Positions 10,765-19,411 of a stretch of 64,000 bases of DNA are shown here, one piece after another. Source of the stretch: Leisingera aquaemixtae (GTDB taxonomy: Bacteria > Pseudomonadota > Alphaproteobacteria > Rhodobacterales > Rhodobacteraceae); the NCBI RefSeq assembly GCF_019801145.1, contig NZ_JAHVJQ010000010.1:62001-126000 (forward strand), in the 5' to 3' direction. The stretch's first letter is position 1; each line of letters begins with the position of its first letter. The notes beneath the pieces were generated by a model, which worked only from the letters and a program-made list of their open reading frames with translations, searched no databases and was not told the origin of the DNA. Both the position numbers and the translations under genes were made by a program.

Positions 10765-10785
10765 ATTCAGCCGGGGGAGTGTGCA

Positions 10786-11133
10786 ATGACCGGGGCAACA
10801 GGCATGACCGTGACGGCCACAGAAGCGGCGCTGCAACTGATCGGCGAGCTGAAGGCGCGCTTCGGGCCGGATCTGCTGTTTCACCAGTCCGGCGGTTGCT
10901 GCGACGGGTCCGCGCCGATGTGCTTTCAGCAGGGCGACTACATCGTCGGCGGCAGCGATGTGCTGGTGGGGGAGATCGGCGGGGTGCCGTTTTACATGAA
11001 TGCCGATCAGCACGCGCGCTGGCAGCACACCAATCTGGTGATCGACGCGATCGACGGCATCGGCGGGATGTTCTCGCTGGAAAACGGCAGCGGCAAGCGG
11101 TTCCTGACCCGCTCCGACGTGTGCCTGCGCTGA
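10786..11133 (+). CDS. DUF779 family protein
   Basis: Small cytoplasmic protein of 115 aa matching the DUF779 family, which is repeatedly found next to acetaldehyde dehydrogenase genes. Visible family marks are FHQSGGCCDGSAPMC, rich in cysteine and possibly metal-binding, and YMNADQHARWQHT. The ATG at 10786 follows a GGGGGAG SD. A strong terminator separates it from the aldehyde dehydrogenase. The biochemical role is unknown. It ends 17 nt from the convergent hybrid kinase gene. Confidence 0.85.
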   Translation: MTGATGMTVTATEAALQLIGELKARFGPDLLFHQSGGCCDGSAPMCFQQGDYIVGGSDVLVGEIGGVPFYMNADQHARWQHTNLVIDAIDGIGGMFSLENGSGKRFLTRSDVCLR

Positions 11134-11150
11134 GGCGCGCCGCGCCTTGG

Positions 11151-13352
11151 TCAGGACAGCGCGCGCTCCAGGAAGCCGCGCAGTTCGCCGGTGTCGATCG
11201 GCTTGTGCAGCAGCGCCGCGTTCAGCCCGGCGCAGGCCGCCGCCAGATCCGGTGAGCGGTTGGCGGTCACCAGGCAGGCCGGAACCGGGCCGTGCTGCGC
11301 CCGGAGTGCGGCGATCGCATCGGTTCCCAGCGCGCCGTCGTCCAGCTGGTAATCGGCGATGATCGCATCCGGGCTGATGTCGATTTCCAGCAGCAGCGCA
11401 AGGGCGTCGGCGCAGCTGGCGCAGGGCAGCACGTTCAGCCCCCAGCTGTCGAGCGTGATCTCCAGCGCTGCCCTGAGGCCGGCGTCGTTCTCGATCAGCA
11501 CCACGATCCGGTTTTCGAACGGGACCGCGGCGCCGGTGCCGGGGCCGGGCAGCGGCGATGGCGCGCGCGTAACCGTGCTCAGCGGCAGCTCCACCGAAAA
11601 GCAGGTGCCGCGGCCGACCTCCGAGGTGAGGTTCAGCGGATGTTCCAGCAGCCGGCAGGCCCGCTCGACAATGGCGAGACCCAGCCCCATGCCGTCCGAC
11701 GGGCTGGCCTTGGCGTTGAGCCGCTGAAACTCCTGGAACACCCTGTCCTGATGCTCCGGCGGGATGCCGGGGCCGGTGTCGCGGACTTCGAGCAGCACCC
11801 GGCCGCGGCGTTGTCGCACCCCGATCAGCACCTTGCCGCTGGTGGTGTAGCGCACCGCGTTGGAGGCGAGATTCTGCAGGATTCGACGCAGGTAGGCGGC
11901 GTCGCTTTCCACCACCGCGCCGCTGCGCACGACCCGGAATTCCAACCCCTTGAGCCGGGCGACAGGTTCCAGTTCGTCCTTCAGCTGGTCCAGCATGCTG
12001 CCCAGGCTGATGGCGGTCCGGTCGATTGCCGCCAGGCCGGAGTCGAGCTTGGAAATGTCCAACAGGGCGCCGAGGATGCGCTCGACCGCGACCAGCGCGT
12101 TGCCGGCCTTGGCCGCCCGGTCCCTGAAGCCCGCATCCTGCAGGTCGTCCTCCAGCGAGCCGACATAGAGTTTGGCGGCGGACAGCGGCTGCAGCAGGTC
12201 GTGGCTGGCGGCGGCGACGAACCGCGACTTGGAGGCATTGGCGCGCTCCGCCTCCGACAGCGCGTCCTCCAGCTCCAGCGTCCGTTCGGCCACCCGCTGC
12301 TCCAGCGTTTCGTTGACCTGGGAAATGGTGCGGACCGCGGCGCGTTCAGCGGTGACATCGGTAAAGCTGATGACAAAGCCCTTGTCCGGCATCTGCTGCG
12401 CAAAGACCGCCAGGATTCGGTCGCGGCCCAGTCTGATCTCGAACGACAGGGGTGCCCGCTTGGCGGTGCTGGCTACCCAGGCCTCGACCTCTTCCGGCCG
12501 GGTGCCGCCGAGCAGGCGGATGCTGTCCGCTGCCTGGCGGTAGAGGGTGGCGAAATACATGCCCAGCTGGAACTTGCCCGCGGGCATCGACAAGAGCTCT
12601 CCGGCGCGGCGGTTCCAGCCGACCAGGCGGTTCTGGGCGTCGAAGATGCAGACCCCCTGGTCGAGATGCTCCAGCGTTGCCTTGATCACCCGCGACTGGT
12701 CGTCGAGCAGCCGCTCGCGCTCCTGCCGCTCCAGCCGCATCATGTCGGTGATATCGGTCTGCAGGATTACGGTGCCGCCGTCCGGGGTGCGGTGCTCGCT
12801 GACCTGCAGCCAGCTGTTGCCGGCCATCATCACGTTGAACACCGCGTGATCGTCCTTGTGGCGGGCGATCCGGTAGGCCTCCCAGTCGGCGGCGGTCTCC
12901 CCCTCCGGCAGCGCCAGATGGGCGCTGGTTGCCACCAGGTTCACGTAATCGGCGAATTTCAGCCCCGGCCGCAGTAGATGGTAGATATCGGCCATGTGCT
13001 TGCCGAACCGGGTGTTGCACATGACCAGCACGTCCTGTGCGTCAAACAGCGCAAAGCCTTCCTGCACCGTCTCGATCGCATTGGCCAGGTTGGCGCGGGC
13101 GGCCTCGGTCTCGGCATTGGCCAGCGCCAGCCGGGCGTTCGACTCGTTGAGCAGGTCCAGCGCGTGCTCCAGCTCGCGGGTGCGCAGGCGCACCTCCTCC
13201 TCCAGCATCACCGCGCGCTGGAACTGGGCGTAGGCCTCGTCGGAGGCTTCCGAGCTCTGCTCGGCCCGGCGCATCAGGGTCTCGACGATTTTCAGCAGCT
13301 TCTGGTTCTGACGCTCCGGCGGGTCGCGGGGGTCGATCAGCTCATGCACCAT
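11151..13352 (-). CDS. Hybrid sensor histidine kinase with two PAS domains and receiver
   Basis: Soluble 733-aa hybrid kinase. In order: coiled coil (about 12-90), PAS (about 92-205), PAS (about 222-335), a second coiled coil, HisKA with His384 in AAASHDLLQPL, HATPase with RRILQNLASNAV, VRDTGPGIP and GMGLGLAIV, and a C-terminal receiver (from about 612) with Asp667 in AIIADYQLDDG and Lys717. No transmembrane segment is evident, so it senses a cytoplasmic cue. This architecture is close to the ErcS/ErcS'/NahK-type kinases of the pseudomonad ethanol-oxidation network. It is the last gene of the regulator > FIST > kinase operon, 3 nt after the FIST gene, so the FIST protein may present a ligand to it. 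Confidence 0.85.
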   Translation of the reverse strand: MVHELIDPRDPPERQNQKLLKIVETLMRRAEQSSEASDEAYAQFQRAVMLEEEVRLRTRELEHALDLLNESNARLALANAETEAARANLANAIETVQEGFALFDAQDVLVMCNTRFGKHMADIYHLLRPGLKFADYVNLVATSAHLALPEGETAADWEAYRIARHKDDHAVFNVMMAGNSWLQVSEHRTPDGGTVILQTDITDMMRLERQERERLLDDQSRVIKATLEHLDQGVCIFDAQNRLVGWNRRAGELLSMPAGKFQLGMYFATLYRQAADSIRLLGGTRPEEVEAWVASTAKRAPLSFEIRLGRDRILAVFAQQMPDKGFVISFTDVTAERAAVRTISQVNETLEQRVAERTLELEDALSEAERANASKSRFVAAASHDLLQPLSAAKLYVGSLEDDLQDAGFRDRAAKAGNALVAVERILGALLDISKLDSGLAAIDRTAISLGSMLDQLKDELEPVARLKGLEFRVVRSGAVVESDAAYLRRILQNLASNAVRYTTSGKVLIGVRQRRGRVLLEVRDTGPGIPPEHQDRVFQEFQRLNAKASPSDGMGLGLAIVERACRLLEHPLNLTSEVGRGTCFSVELPLSTVTRAPSPLPGPGTGAAVPFENRIVVLIENDAGLRAALEITLDSWGLNVLPCASCADALALLLEIDISPDAIIADYQLDDGALGTDAIAALRAQHGPVPACLVTANRSPDLAAACAGLNAALLHKPIDTGELRGFLERALS

Positions 13353-13355
13353 TGC

Positions 13356-14543
13356 TCAGCCCTCGTCCGGCGGGTAGATCGCCACCCCGGTCAGGGTCTG
13401 GTTGACATGCATCGAGTTGATCTGTTCGCCATAGGTCGAAAAGCCGACCACCCTGTTGTCGCGCAGGATGCGGGAAATGTCCTGCGAGACCTGCTTCTGC
13501 TGCGCTTCCAGCCGCCTCAGGATGCAGTCGCAGGCCAGGATGATCTCGGGGCGGCGCTTGGCGCTGAGCGCGGCCATCTCGCGCTCCAGATGGGTCACCA
13601 TGTCCTCCGGCTCGGCCAGGGTCAGCACCACGCCCTCGTCGATGGCGGAGAAGAACACCAGCTCGTCATTGTCGGCGACCCGCTGGATGGCGCGCACATG
13701 GTGCTGGTCGCCGAATTGCACCGCGACGGGATGCGCGGCAAAGGTGAAGGCGGTCAGCTGCTCCGGGTCCTTGCCCAGCACCCGGGCGTATTCGCGGGCG
13801 GCGGGTTCGGCATTGATCTCATGCACCACCCGGCGGGCGGGATCGGCCCCGGTCACCACCATGCGTTTCTGCGACGGGATCAGGTGGTCGGTCTTGAACA
13901 CCTTGATCGGGCAGCGGCTGCGGACCTGGATCAGAATGGCGGCGTTGGAATGGGCCTGGCCGCCATGCAGCACATAGGTCTTGCCGAAGTTGGTGCCGTC
14001 GCCCGCCGAGCCGCCGAAAAAGGCCACCGGCCCCAGCCCCACCGCCAGTTGCGAGGTCAGCGCGTCCTCCTTGGTGGAGAGCCCGTCGACCAGCAGGAAG
14101 GTGAAGTCGGAGATCCAGCCGCCGGCCTCCTGTGCCATGTGGCTGCGGTTTCGGATCATCCGCTCGATCACGCTGTGCGGATCGAAGCTGCCGAGATCCT
14201 CGATCAGGATGGTGCGGGTCTGGAAATGCGACTGGGCAAAGCCGATGGCGACGATTTCGCCCTCGACATAGCCGGCTGCCGAAATCTCCCCCGCGGTGGT
14301 GCAGCCGACAACCTGCGCCGGGGCGAACCGCCGTTGCGCCTCGCCGATCAGCCGGTCAACGTCGGTGTCCGGCGACAGGAACAGCACCACCAGCGACAGG
14401 CCGTTCGGGTTCAGCGCCTGGGCCAGCTGTTCGACAGCGTCCGGCGCCCGGCAGTCGACCGAGCCGGACCGGACAACCTGCGGCTCCGCCACGGGCGCGC
14501 CTGACGGGCCATCGACAGGGTCCATCCTCTTTCTCCTCCCCAA
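13356..14543 (-). CDS. FIST-domain sensory protein
   Basis: 395-aa cytoplasmic protein with FIST_N (about residues 20-220, including VGCTTAGEIS and FFGGSAGDGTNFG) and FIST_C (about 220-380). FIST domains are proposed to bind small ligands such as amino acids and commonly sit next to kinases. It lies between the LuxR-type regulator (15 nt) and the hybrid kinase (3 nt), so these three likely form one signalling module for PQQ-dependent alcohol oxidation. No enzymatic motif is seen. The ligand is unknown. Confidence 0.85.
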   Translation of the reverse strand: MGRRKRMDPVDGPSGAPVAEPQVVRSGSVDCRAPDAVEQLAQALNPNGLSLVVLFLSPDTDVDRLIGEAQRRFAPAQVVGCTTAGEISAAGYVEGEIVAIGFAQSHFQTRTILIEDLGSFDPHSVIERMIRNRSHMAQEAGGWISDFTFLLVDGLSTKEDALTSQLAVGLGPVAFFGGSAGDGTNFGKTYVLHGGQAHSNAAILIQVRSRCPIKVFKTDHLIPSQKRMVVTGADPARRVVHEINAEPAAREYARVLGKDPEQLTAFTFAAHPVAVQFGDQHHVRAIQRVADNDELVFFSAIDEGVVLTLAEPEDMVTHLEREMAALSAKRRPEIILACDCILRRLEAQQKQVSQDISRILRDNRVVGFSTYGEQINSMHVNQTLTGVAIYPPDEG

Positions 14544-14558
14544 ATTCCGCCCGTCAGA

Positions 14559-15254
14559 CTAGGCGGGCGGCGGCGCGTCTTGCAAGACGTTTGCAAAGCT
14601 CGCCTGCTTGGCGGCCAGCACCGCCTGGGTGCGGCTTTGCACCCCCAGCTTGCGCATGATGGCGGTGATATGGGCCTTGACCGTGGTCTCGGCGATCGAC
14701 AGCTCGTAGGCGATCTGCTTGTTCAGCTTGCCTTCGCAGATCAGCTGCAGGATCCGGGCCTGCTGATTGGTCAGCTGCGACAGCCGCTGCAGCACGTCGT
14801 CGCTGCTGCCGGCCTTGTCATCGAGCAGCACGCAGCCGTCGGGCAGGAACACCTTGCCCTGATTGATTGCTTCCACCGCCTTCTGGAACACGTCGCGCTG
14901 GCTGTGCTTGGGAATGAAACCGTTGGCGCCGGCATGGATCACCGAGCTGACGATGCGGTTGTCGGCCATAGAGGAGACCACCAGGATCGGGCAGTCCGTC
15001 ACCTTGCGCAGCCGCAGCAGCCCGTCCAGCCCGTTGACGTCGGGCAGGTTCAGGTCCAGCACCACCAGGTCGATGCGGATGCCGTCGGCGATCATGTCGA
15101 GCGCGGCCTGCAGGGCCGGCGCGGTGTGCATGCTGCTGATTGCGGTGACCGCCTGCAGTGTCATCGCCAGGGCGTCGCAGAACAGCGGGTGGTCATCCAC
15201 CAGCAGCGCCGCGTGGAACCCTGGGGTGGTCGGCGTGTCCGTGTGTGTCGGCAT
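14559..15254 (-). CDS. LuxR-family response regulator of the PQQ locus
   Basis: NarL/FixJ-type regulator, 231 aa from the ATG at 15254. A receiver domain (phospho-acceptor Asp in VVLDLNLPDVNG, acidic pair in LLVDDHPLF) is followed by a LuxR HTH (LTNQQARILQLICEGKLN and the recognition part AETTVKAHITAIM). Counterparts such as AgmR/ErbR/ExaE and FlhR control PQQ-dependent dehydrogenases in other bacteria. A copy of the PQQ-locus element lies 58 nt upstream, which suggests autoregulation. The start is uncertain: TTG at 15293 adds 13 residues; neither start has a good SD. Partner kinase: the hybrid kinase of the same operon. Confidence 0.85.
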   Translation of the reverse strand: MPTHTDTPTTPGFHAALLVDDHPLFCDALAMTLQAVTAISSMHTAPALQAALDMIADGIRIDLVVLDLNLPDVNGLDGLLRLRKVTDCPILVVSSMADNRIVSSVIHAGANGFIPKHSQRDVFQKAVEAINQGKVFLPDGCVLLDDKAGSSDDVLQRLSQLTNQQARILQLICEGKLNKQIAYELSIAETTVKAHITAIMRKLGVQSRTQAVLAAKQASFANVLQDAPPPA

Positions 15255-15311
15255 ATCTGCACCAGAGCTGTTGTTTTCCTGCCAGCTTAGCAAGCGGGCG
15301 GCAGCAGCGGT

Positions 15312-15325
15312 ATACGCCTAAAGTC
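15312..15325 (-). promoter_or_regulatory. PQQ-locus repeated element, copy upstream of response regulator
   Basis: On the minus strand GACTTTAGGCGTAT followed by ACCGC. Including flanks it matches the aldehyde dehydrogenase copy at 17 of 21 positions. It lies 58 nt before the ATG at 15254, oriented toward the regulator gene, consistent with autoregulation. Confidence 0.5.
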
Positions 15326-15396
15326 GCATATGGAGGGCGCGCCCCCGCAGGAGGCGCGCCCGGGTTTGTTGCCTGCGGCCCGCAGCCGGGGCGGGG

Positions 15397-17163
15397 TCAG
15401 TCCGCCTGCGCCAGCTGGCGGGGCAGGCGGAACGTCCAGACCATGCCGCCCTGGTTCAGGTAGTTGACCTTCTTGGCGACCTCGCCGCCCCACAGCGGCA
15501 CCGCGCCGCCCCAGCCGGACACGACCGAGACATACTGCACGCCGTCCTGTTCCCAGGTGACCGGCTGGCCGACGATGCCGGAGCCGGTCTGGAACGACCA
15601 CAGCTCCTCGCCGGTCTCGTCGTCAAAGGCGATGAAGCGGCCCTCGGGAGTGCCGGTGAACACCAGCCCGCCCGCGGTGGTCATCACCCCGGCCCATAGC
15701 GGCGCGTCGTTCTTGTATTCCCACTTGATCTCGCCGGTGTCCGGGTCGATCGCCTTGAGGCTGCCGATATGGTCCTCGTAGTTCGGCTTGATGGTGAAGC
15801 CCGCACCCAGGTAGGCGGCGCCCTTCTTGTAGCTGATCGGCTCGTTCCAGATGTCCATACCCCATTCGTTCGAGGGCACATAGAAATTACCGGTGTTTTG
15901 CGAGAACGCCATCGGCATCCAGTTCTTGCCGCCCAGGAACGACGGCGAGGCAAAGATCACCTCCCCCTTGTTGCCATCGGCTGCGTCCGCCGGGTTTCCG
16001 GGGCGGTTTTCCTCGACAAAGACCGGGCGGCCGGTGTCGTCGATGCGCTCGGCCCAGGTGATGTCCTTGACGAAGGGCGTTGCGCTGACGAATTTGCCGT
16101 CCTCGCGGTTCAGGACATAGAAAAAGCCGTTGCGGTCGGCGGTGGCGAAGCGCTTGTTGCCGCTGCGGTCGGTGTAGGCGACCACCTCGTTGACGCCGTC
16201 ATAGTCCCAGCCCTCGCGCGGGGTGGTCTGGAAGTGCCACTTGATCTCGCCGTTGGAAGGGTCGATGCCGATGCGGCTGGCGGCATAGAGGTTGTCGCCG
16301 GCGTTGCCCTCCACCGGGGTGCCGGCGTTGCGCAGGTGGCTGTTCCAGGGCGCCGGGTTGCCGGCGCCGAAGACCAGCGTGTCGGTCTCCGCATCATAGG
16401 AGCCGCCGAGCCAGGTGGCGCCGCCGCCAGTCTTCCACATGTCGCCCGGCCAGGTGGCGTTCAGGGTGCCGGTCATGGTGCTTTCCTCACCCTTGAAGGT
16501 GCCCATGTGGCCCTCGATCACCGGCCGGGTCCAGACCAGCTCGCCGGTTTCGGCGTCGCGCGCCTGCACCTCGCCGACGATGCCGAACTCGCCGCCGGAG
16601 TTGCCGGTGATCACCAGCCCGTTGACGATCAGCGGCGCCGCGGTCAGCGAATAGCCGGCCTTGTAGTCGGCCACCTTCTTGCGCCACTTCACGTCGCCGG
16701 TCTTGAGGTCCAGCGCCACGATGCGGGCGTCCAGCGTGCCGAAATAGAAGGTGTCGCCATAGATCGCGCCGCCGCGGTTCACCACGTCGCAGCAGGGCAG
16801 GATGCCTTCGGGCAGCCGGGCGTCGTACTGCCAGATCTCGCGGCCGGTCTCGACGTCGATGGCATAGACCCGGCTGTAGGAACCGGTGATATACATGATG
16901 CCGTCATAGATCAGCGGCTGGGTCTCCTGGCCGCGCTGCTTTTCGCCGCCGAGGCTGAAGGCCCAGGCGGGTACAAGGTTTGCGACGTTGTCCCTGTTCA
17001 GCGTGTCCAGCGGGCTGTAGCGCTGCAGGTGGCGCCCCATCCCGTTGGTCACCACCTGGGTGGTGGTTGTCTGGTCGTTCCTGAGGTCGTCCTCGGTGAC
17101 CCCGGCGTGGCTGACGCCCGCCATCATGGTCCCTGCGGCGACCGCCGTGATGAAGCGGTTCAT
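15397..17163 (-). CDS. PQQ-dependent alcohol dehydrogenase with lanthanide-type metal site
   Basis: Periplasmic quinoprotein of the methanol/ethanol dehydrogenase family, 588 aa. A signal peptide (about 1-20, ending SHA) precedes an eight-bladed propeller. The adjacent Cys124-Cys125 (ILPCCDVV) form the vicinal disulfide over PQQ. Metal ligands are expected at Glu192 (SGGEFG) and Asn269 (GNPAPWN), and the catalytic base is Asp320. Asp322 in [11 protein letters not shown] is the extra aspartate that marks XoxF/PedH/ExaF-type lanthanide enzymes; calcium enzymes carry Ala or Ser there. ATG 17163 has a strong GGGAGGAG SD; the frame upstream to 17874 is a shadow of the permease gene. There is no C-terminal haem, so it must pass electrons to a separate cytochrome, probably the one at 21720. 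Confidence 0.93.
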   Translation of the reverse strand: MNRFITAVAAGTMMAGVSHAGVTEDDLRNDQTTTTQVVTNGMGRHLQRYSPLDTLNRDNVANLVPAWAFSLGGEKQRGQETQPLIYDGIMYITGSYSRVYAIDVETGREIWQYDARLPEGILPCCDVVNRGGAIYGDTFYFGTLDARIVALDLKTGDVKWRKKVADYKAGYSLTAAPLIVNGLVITGNSGGEFGIVGEVQARDAETGELVWTRPVIEGHMGTFKGEESTMTGTLNATWPGDMWKTGGGATWLGGSYDAETDTLVFGAGNPAPWNSHLRNAGTPVEGNAGDNLYAASRIGIDPSNGEIKWHFQTTPREGWDYDGVNEVVAYTDRSGNKRFATADRNGFFYVLNREDGKFVSATPFVKDITWAERIDDTGRPVFVEENRPGNPADAADGNKGEVIFASPSFLGGKNWMPMAFSQNTGNFYVPSNEWGMDIWNEPISYKKGAAYLGAGFTIKPNYEDHIGSLKAIDPDTGEIKWEYKNDAPLWAGVMTTAGGLVFTGTPEGRFIAFDDETGEELWSFQTGSGIVGQPVTWEQDGVQYVSVVSGWGGAVPLWGGEVAKKVNYLNQGGMVWTFRLPRQLAQAD

Positions 17164-17255
17164 TGGGCTCCTCCCTTTCATTGGATCATCAACAGCCACT
17201 GCCCGGTGCGGGCTGCCGGCCTGCCACAGTATCCAAGGCGCGCCGGAAGAGCGGT

Positions 17256-17269
17256 ATTGCACAATGGTC
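17256..17269 (-). promoter_or_regulatory. PQQ-locus repeated element, copy upstream of quinoprotein dehydrogenase
   Basis: On the minus strand GACCATTGTGCAAT, preceded by TTAC and followed by ACCGC. With flanks it matches the pqqA copy at 18 of 24 positions. It lies 93 nt before the start at 17163 and is oriented toward that gene. Confidence 0.55.
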
Positions 17270-17396
17270 GTAAGCGGAGGGCGGCAGGGGCAGGGGGGAG
17301 GGCCCGGCACGGCAGCGCCCGGCGCCTTGCGGCCCGGATCTACGGTGCAAGTCCCGCGCTGCGTCAGCCTGCGGCGCGGAGCGGGGCGGTTCAGCC

Positions 17397-18191
17397 CTAT
17401 TTCGCGGCCTTGCGGATCAGCCCGCGCGCCGGGTCGTAGCCCCAGACCGCCAGTCCCAGCCAGACCAGCCCGGACAGCAGCACCCAGGCCAGCGCGGCGG
17501 TGTTCAGCTGCTGATAAAGCGCAAAGCGGATCAGCTCGACCGCCTGGCTGAAGGGGTTCACGGCGCAGATATCGTGCAGCAGCGCCGAGCTTTCGGCCAT
17601 TTTCCACAACGGGTAGAGCGCGGTGGACAGGAAGAACATCGGGAAGATCACGAAATTCATCACCCCGGCGAAATTCTCCAGCTGGCGGATCACCGAGGAC
17701 AGCGCCAGCCCCAGCGCCCCCAGCATCAGCCCGGCCGGGACAAGGGCGGGCAGCAGCGCGGCATAGCCGCCCCAGCCGAAGCGGATGCCGAAAATCGCCG
17801 CAAGCGCCAGGAACACATAGACCTGCAGGATAGAGATCGCGGTGCTGGCGAGCAGGCGGCAGACCAGCAGCCACCAGCGCGGCAGCGGACAGGTCAGCAG
17901 CAGCCGCATCGAGCCCATTTCCCGGTCAAAGACCATCGACAGCGAGCTTTGCATGCCGTTGAACAGAAGGATCATGCCGCACAGGCCTGGAACGATATAG
18001 ACTTCGTAGGTGGTGTAGGTGGCGTAGGGCGGGGTGATCGACAGGCCAAGCGCGGCGCGAAAGCCCGCGGCAAAGACCACCAGCCACAGCATCGGCCGCA
18101 CCAGCGCCGCGACGAAGCGGGCGCGCTGGCCGATGAACCGCAGCGCCTCGCGCTGCGTGATTGCCGCCAGGGCTGCGAGCCAGGCGGTCAT
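17397..18191 (-). CDS. ABC-2 type permease, PQQ-linked system
   Basis: Inner-membrane permease of 264 aa with six hydrophobic segments, beginning [19 protein letters not shown], and the ABC-2 signature region around [21 protein letters not shown]. Its partner ATPase is encoded just upstream with an ATGA overlap. ABC-2 permeases are usually exporters, yet this operon also encodes a periplasmic binding-type protein. This odd set recurs in PQQ-dependent alcohol oxidation loci. Substrate unknown; a role in maturing or supplying the quinoprotein system is an inference from context. The 233 nt after its stop carry the promoter region of the dehydrogenase gene. Confidence 0.85.
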   Translation of the reverse strand: MTAWLAALAAITQREALRFIGQRARFVAALVRPMLWLVVFAAGFRAALGLSITPPYATYTTYEVYIVPGLCGMILLFNGMQSSLSMVFDREMGSMRLLLTCPLPRWWLLVCRLLASTAISILQVYVFLALAAIFGIRFGWGGYAALLPALVPAGLMLGALGLALSSVIRQLENFAGVMNFVIFPMFFLSTALYPLWKMAESSALLHDICAVNPFSQAVELIRFALYQQLNTAALAWVLLSGLVWLGLAVWGYDPARGLIRKAAK

Positions 18192-18907
18192 GCCGGCTCT
18201 CCTGTCAGCCTGAGGAAGTGATCGGCCAGCCCGAGCCCGCCGCGCAGCTGGCGGGCCTTGCCGTCTTGCGCCAGCTTGCCGCGGTGCAGGATCAACAGCT
18301 GGTCGGCGTCTTCGATCTCGTCGGTGAGATGGGTGGCCCAGAGCACCGTCAGCCCCTTGCGCCGCGACAAGTCGTGCACATGGGCGGTGATCGCGCGCCG
18401 GGTTGCCGCGTCCAGCCCCACTGTCGGCTCGTCCAGCAGCAGCACCTTGGGATGGTGGATCAGGCTGCGGGCAATCTCCAGCCGGCGGCGGTGTCCGCCA
18501 TTGAGGTCGCGCACCCGCTCACCCAGCCGGCCGGGCATCTCCAGCCGCTCCAGAGCGGCCTCGATCCGGGCCTGCGCCCTGGCGCCGTGCAGACCGTGCA
18601 GGGCTGCGAAATAGCTGAGATTGCGCTGCACCGTCAGGTCTAGGTCCAGCGTCGGCTGTTGGAACACCACCCCCATCCGGCGCAGCGCCTTGCGCGGGGC
18701 GCGGGCCATGTCGTGGCCGTCGATCTCGATCCTGCCCTGCGGCGCGGTGAACAGCCGGGTGAGCAGCGCAAACAGCGTCGACTTGCCTGCGCCGTTGGGG
18801 CCGAGCAGGGCGCAGAAGGTGCCGGGTTCAACCCGGAAGCTGACTGCGTCCAGCGCCTGCCGGGCGCCGTAGGCATAGCTCAGGTTTTCCAGCCGCAGCC
18901 CGGTCAT
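18188..18907 (-). CDS. ABC transporter ATP-binding protein, PQQ-linked system
   Basis: Cytoplasmic ATPase of 239 aa. Walker A is LLGPNGAGKSTLF, the Q-loop is VFQQPTLD, Walker B is VLLLDEPTVGLD and the H-loop is WATHLTDE. The signature is degenerate: LNGGHRRRLEIAR in place of LSGGQ. It belongs to the family recognised as the ATPase of PQQ-dependent alcohol dehydrogenase systems. It overlaps the genes on both sides by 4 nt, so its expression is coupled to them. Confidence 0.88.
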   Translation of the reverse strand: MTGLRLENLSYAYGARQALDAVSFRVEPGTFCALLGPNGAGKSTLFALLTRLFTAPQGRIEIDGHDMARAPRKALRRMGVVFQQPTLDLDLTVQRNLSYFAALHGLHGARAQARIEAALERLEMPGRLGERVRDLNGGHRRRLEIARSLIHHPKVLLLDEPTVGLDAATRRAITAHVHDLSRRKGLTVLWATHLTDEIEDADQLLILHRGKLAQDGKARQLRGGLGLADHFLRLTGEPA

Positions 18908-19362
18908 CGGATGGTAATCTCCAACCGCTGGGTGTCGCCGGTGGAGCCGGGCACCTTGAGGTGGTAATTCCCCGGTTTCAGCGCGATAAATCCGATCTCC
19001 ATCTCGCCGGCCTCGTCGAATTCGATGCTGTCGAGCCCCAGCGGGCGGATCTCGAGGCCCTCCACCACGATCTCGTCGATCCAGATGGCGCGGAAGAACT
19101 CCGCCCCCGTCAGCGCCAGTTCCTGGCTGCCGTCGCCCTGGATCTCGAACTCGTAATATGTGCCGGAGTTCAGCACCCAGGGTGCATCGGCCAGCGGCAT
19201 TCCCGCCGACAGGGTGATGGGCGGCAGGTCCTCCTTGTTGGCGGCGGACAACAGCCCGGCAAGGCCAAAGCCGGCCTTGCCCGGATCATCACCGTCAGCG
19301 GCCAGGGCGGCGGCCGGCAGCGCAAGGCACAGCGCCGCGGCGAAAAGGCAGGTTTTCAGCAT
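18904..19362 (-). CDS. Conserved periplasmic protein of PQQ oxidation loci, function unknown
   Basis: 152 aa with a signal peptide (about 1-22, ending ALAADG). The mature part is small and beta-rich, with acidic patches, and ends KPGNYHLKVPGSTGDTQRLEITIR. I do not recognise a catalytic motif. It is translationally coupled to the ATPase and lies 49 nt after the beta-propeller gene, so it belongs to the PQQ-linked ABC operon and may be its periplasmic partner. A cupredoxin-like fold is possible but I see no clear Cys/His copper ligand set. Confidence 0.75.
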   Translation of the reverse strand: MLKTCLFAAALCLALPAAALAADGDDPGKAGFGLAGLLSAANKEDLPPITLSAGMPLADAPWVLNSGTYYEFEIQGDGSQELALTGAEFFRAIWIDEIVVEGLEIRPLGLDSIEFDEAGEMEIGFIALKPGNYHLKVPGSTGDTQRLEITIR

Positions 19363-19411
19363 CGGGGATCCTCCTGTCAGGATGCGCCGCGCCGCCGGGG
19401 CGCGGCAGGTC

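Noticed and set aside
17164-17874. N-terminal extension of the alcohol dehydrogenase frame (to 825 aa)
   Set aside because: The extra part overlaps the ABC-2 permease gene in another frame. A strong SD and signal peptide fix the start at 17163.
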